NCBI GenBank assembly: GCA_027457205.1
Contig: DAIDTM010000277.1
Coordinates: 1 to 6,898, forward strand
Source: Anaerolineae bacterium
Lineage (GTDB): Bacteria; Chloroflexota; Anaerolineae; UBA4142
DNA length: 6,898 nt
Direction of reading: 5' to 3'
The translations under genes were made by a program, and so were the position numbers. Positions within the stretch are counted from its first letter, which is position 1, and each line of letters opens with the position of its first letter. The notes under the pieces are model-generated. The model searched no databases. It saw only the letters and a list, made by a program, of their open reading frames with translations, and had not been told where the DNA came from. This document shows positions 5,889 to 6,898 of this stretch, piece after piece.

Positions 5889-6898
5889 ATGAGCAAACGC
5901 AAGTACGCCATCGGCGTGGACTTTGGCACCGAGTCCGGGCGCGCGGTGCTGGTGGATGTGAACAACGGAAAAGAGATCGCCACTGCCGTTTACCCGTACC
6001 AGCACGGCGTGATCGATCAAGTCCTGCCGACCAGCAAGGTTCGTCTGGAACCCGACTGGGCGTTGCAAGACCCGGAAGATTACATTCGTACCTTCAAGTC
6101 GACGATTCCGGCGGTCGTCAAACGAGCGCGCGTTGACCCGGCGGACGTGATCGGCATCGGCATCGATTTTACCGCGTGCACGATGTTGCCGGTCAAAGCC
6201 GACGGCACGCCGCTCTGCGCGCTGCCGGAGTATCGTAAGCATCCGCACGCGTGGGTGAAACTGTGGAAGCATCACGCCGCCCAGCCCGAGGCAGACAAGA
6301 TCAACGCGACGGCGCGGCAGATGGGCGAGCCATGGCTCAACCGCTACGGTGGCAAGATTTCGTCGGAATGGTTCTTCTCCAAGACGCTGCAAATTCTCGA
6401 CGAAGCGCCGGAGATTTACGCGGCGGCGGATCGGTTGATCGAGGCGGCGGACTGGGGGGTGTGGCAATTGACCGGCGAAGAGAAACGCAATTCGTGCACC
6501 GCCGGCTACAAAGCGATGTGGTCCAAGCGCGAAGGTTTCCCGCGCGATGAATATTTCGCCGCGCTCGACCCGCGCCTCGCGCGCGTCGTCGATGAGAAAA
6601 TGTCGCGCCAGATCGATTCGATTGGCGCGCGCGCCGGCGCGCTGACGCCGCAAGCCGCGAAATGGACGGGGCTAAAACCCGGCGTTGCCGTCGCGATCGC
6701 GAACGTCGACGCGCACGTGTCTGTGCCGGCGGCAACGGTGATGGAACCGGGACGGATGGTGATGATTATGGGCACGAGCATCTGCCACATGGTGCTCGTG
6801 CCCATAATCATCACCATCCGTCCCGGTTCCATCACCGTTGCCGCCGGCACAGACACGTGCGCGTCGACGTTCGCGATCGCGACGGCAACGCCGGGTTT
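5889..6898 (+). CDS. araB: Ribulokinase (FGGY family), 3' truncated; last ~106 bases are an inverted copy
   Basis: The frame is open from 5889 to the window edge with no stop. Residues 1 to about 301 are a convincing ribulokinase N-terminal half. They include the phosphate loop VDFGTESGR (10-18), GIGIDFTACTMLP (89-101), LWKHH (125-129), SSEWFFSK (158-165), AADWGVWQLTG (186-196), NSCTAGYKAMW (201-211) and ANVDAHVSVPA (271-281). Asp274 in the last segment is the likely catalytic base. The stretch then reads MVMIMGTSICHM, where the family goes on for about 260 more residues. The full enzyme is about 560 aa and phosphorylates L-ribulose (some members D-ribulose) with ATP. From 6793 onward the frame simply translates the reverse complement of 6675-6780, giving residues (PIIITIRPGS...) with no kinase character. 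True kinase sequence in the window thus ends near 6792. Its dehydrogenase neighbour fits a pentitol/pentose route. Confidence 0.9.
   Translation, partial: MSKRKYAIGVDFGTESGRAVLVDVNNGKEIATAVYPYQHGVIDQVLPTSKVRLEPDWALQDPEDYIRTFKSTIPAVVKRARVDPADVIGIGIDFTACTMLPVKADGTPLCALPEYRKHPHAWVKLWKHHAAQPEADKINATARQMGEPWLNRYGGKISSEWFFSKTLQILDEAPEIYAAADRLIEAADWGVWQLTGEEKRNSCTAGYKAMWSKREGFPRDEYFAALDPRLARVVDEKMSRQIDSIGARAGALTPQAAKWTGLKPGVAVAIANVDAHVSVPAATVMEPGRMVMIMGTSICHMVLVPIIITIRPGSITVAAGTDTCASTFAIATATPG
6675..6898. repeat. Perfect 106-bp inverted repeat with 12-nt centre at the window end (probable fold-back artefact)
   Basis: Bases 6793-6898 are the exact reverse complement of 6675-6780, 106 of 106 by reading, with only the 12 bases 6781-6792 between. 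The left arm is conserved ribulokinase coding sequence in its normal position; the right arm is not homologous in sense. The repeat ends exactly at the last base of the window, as expected when a contig folds back on itself through a chimeric or self-complementary read. A genuine inverted duplication is possible but would have destroyed the kinase, with no sequence divergence yet. Confidence 0.95.

Noticed and set aside
5712..6653. 313-codon minus-strand ORF
   Set aside because: It is antisense to the ribulokinase and runs through the nonamer repeats (AKNAKNAKK); its length is explained by high GC and biased codon use.
6506..6856. Minus-strand ORF with residues SVPAATVMEPGRMVMIMGTS
   Set aside because: It is the mirror image of the ribulokinase created by the inverted repeat, followed by antisense sequence; not a gene.

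Overview
The window is about 6.9 kb of GC-rich, densely coding bacterial DNA with all recognisable genes on the + strand. It looks like part of a sugar or small-molecule catabolic island from an anaerobic or facultative environmental bacterium. The gene mix (glycyl radical enzyme, URO-D-like methyltransferase family protein, M24/creatinase-fold protein, FGGY kinase) and the nonamer-type intergenic repeats (xCACGAAGx and xACGCAAAGx) would suit a Chloroflexota/Anaerolineae-type genome. That assignment is inference from style only and has not been tested.

Layout: (1) 1-1401, the C-terminal part of a glycyl radical enzyme, cut by the window start, with a Cys-x-Glu active-site loop and an intact glycyl radical motif. 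(2) 1404-2498, an M24/creatinase-fold protein whose metal-binding residues are mostly replaced. (3) 2514-3509, an atypical/extended SDR (NAD(P)-dependent epimerase/dehydratase family). (4) 3537-4544, a URO-D superfamily protein of the methyltransferase-like kind, not HemE. These four genes are separated by only 2, 15 and 27 nt and look like one transcription unit. (5) 4545-4732, a non-coding gap holding a 122-bp near-palindrome flanked by TA and a short degenerate heptamer repeat. (6) 4733-5725, a medium-chain Zn-dependent polyol/sugar-type dehydrogenase with both zinc sites intact. (7) 5726-5888, a gap with a second nonamer-repeat stretch and a strong hairpin. (8) From 5889, the N-terminal half of an FGGY kinase recognisable as ribulokinase (AraB). 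It has no stop codon before the window ends.

The most striking structural feature is at the right edge. Bases 6675-6780 and 6793-6898 are a perfect 106-bp inverted repeat around a 12-nt centre, lying inside the conserved kinase ORF and ending exactly at the window edge. This fold-back breaks the kinase and most likely marks a contig end or chimeric-assembly artefact. The last 106 bases should not be trusted as independent sequence.

Functionally, the dehydrogenase plus ribulokinase suggest conversion of a pentitol or pentose to ribulose 5-phosphate. The four-gene upstream block (radical eliminase-type enzyme, pseudo-peptidase, SDR, URO-D-like methyltransferase) has no obvious textbook pathway and is the best candidate here for uncharacterised biochemistry. 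No CRISPR, tRNA, rRNA, transposase or defence gene is visible.
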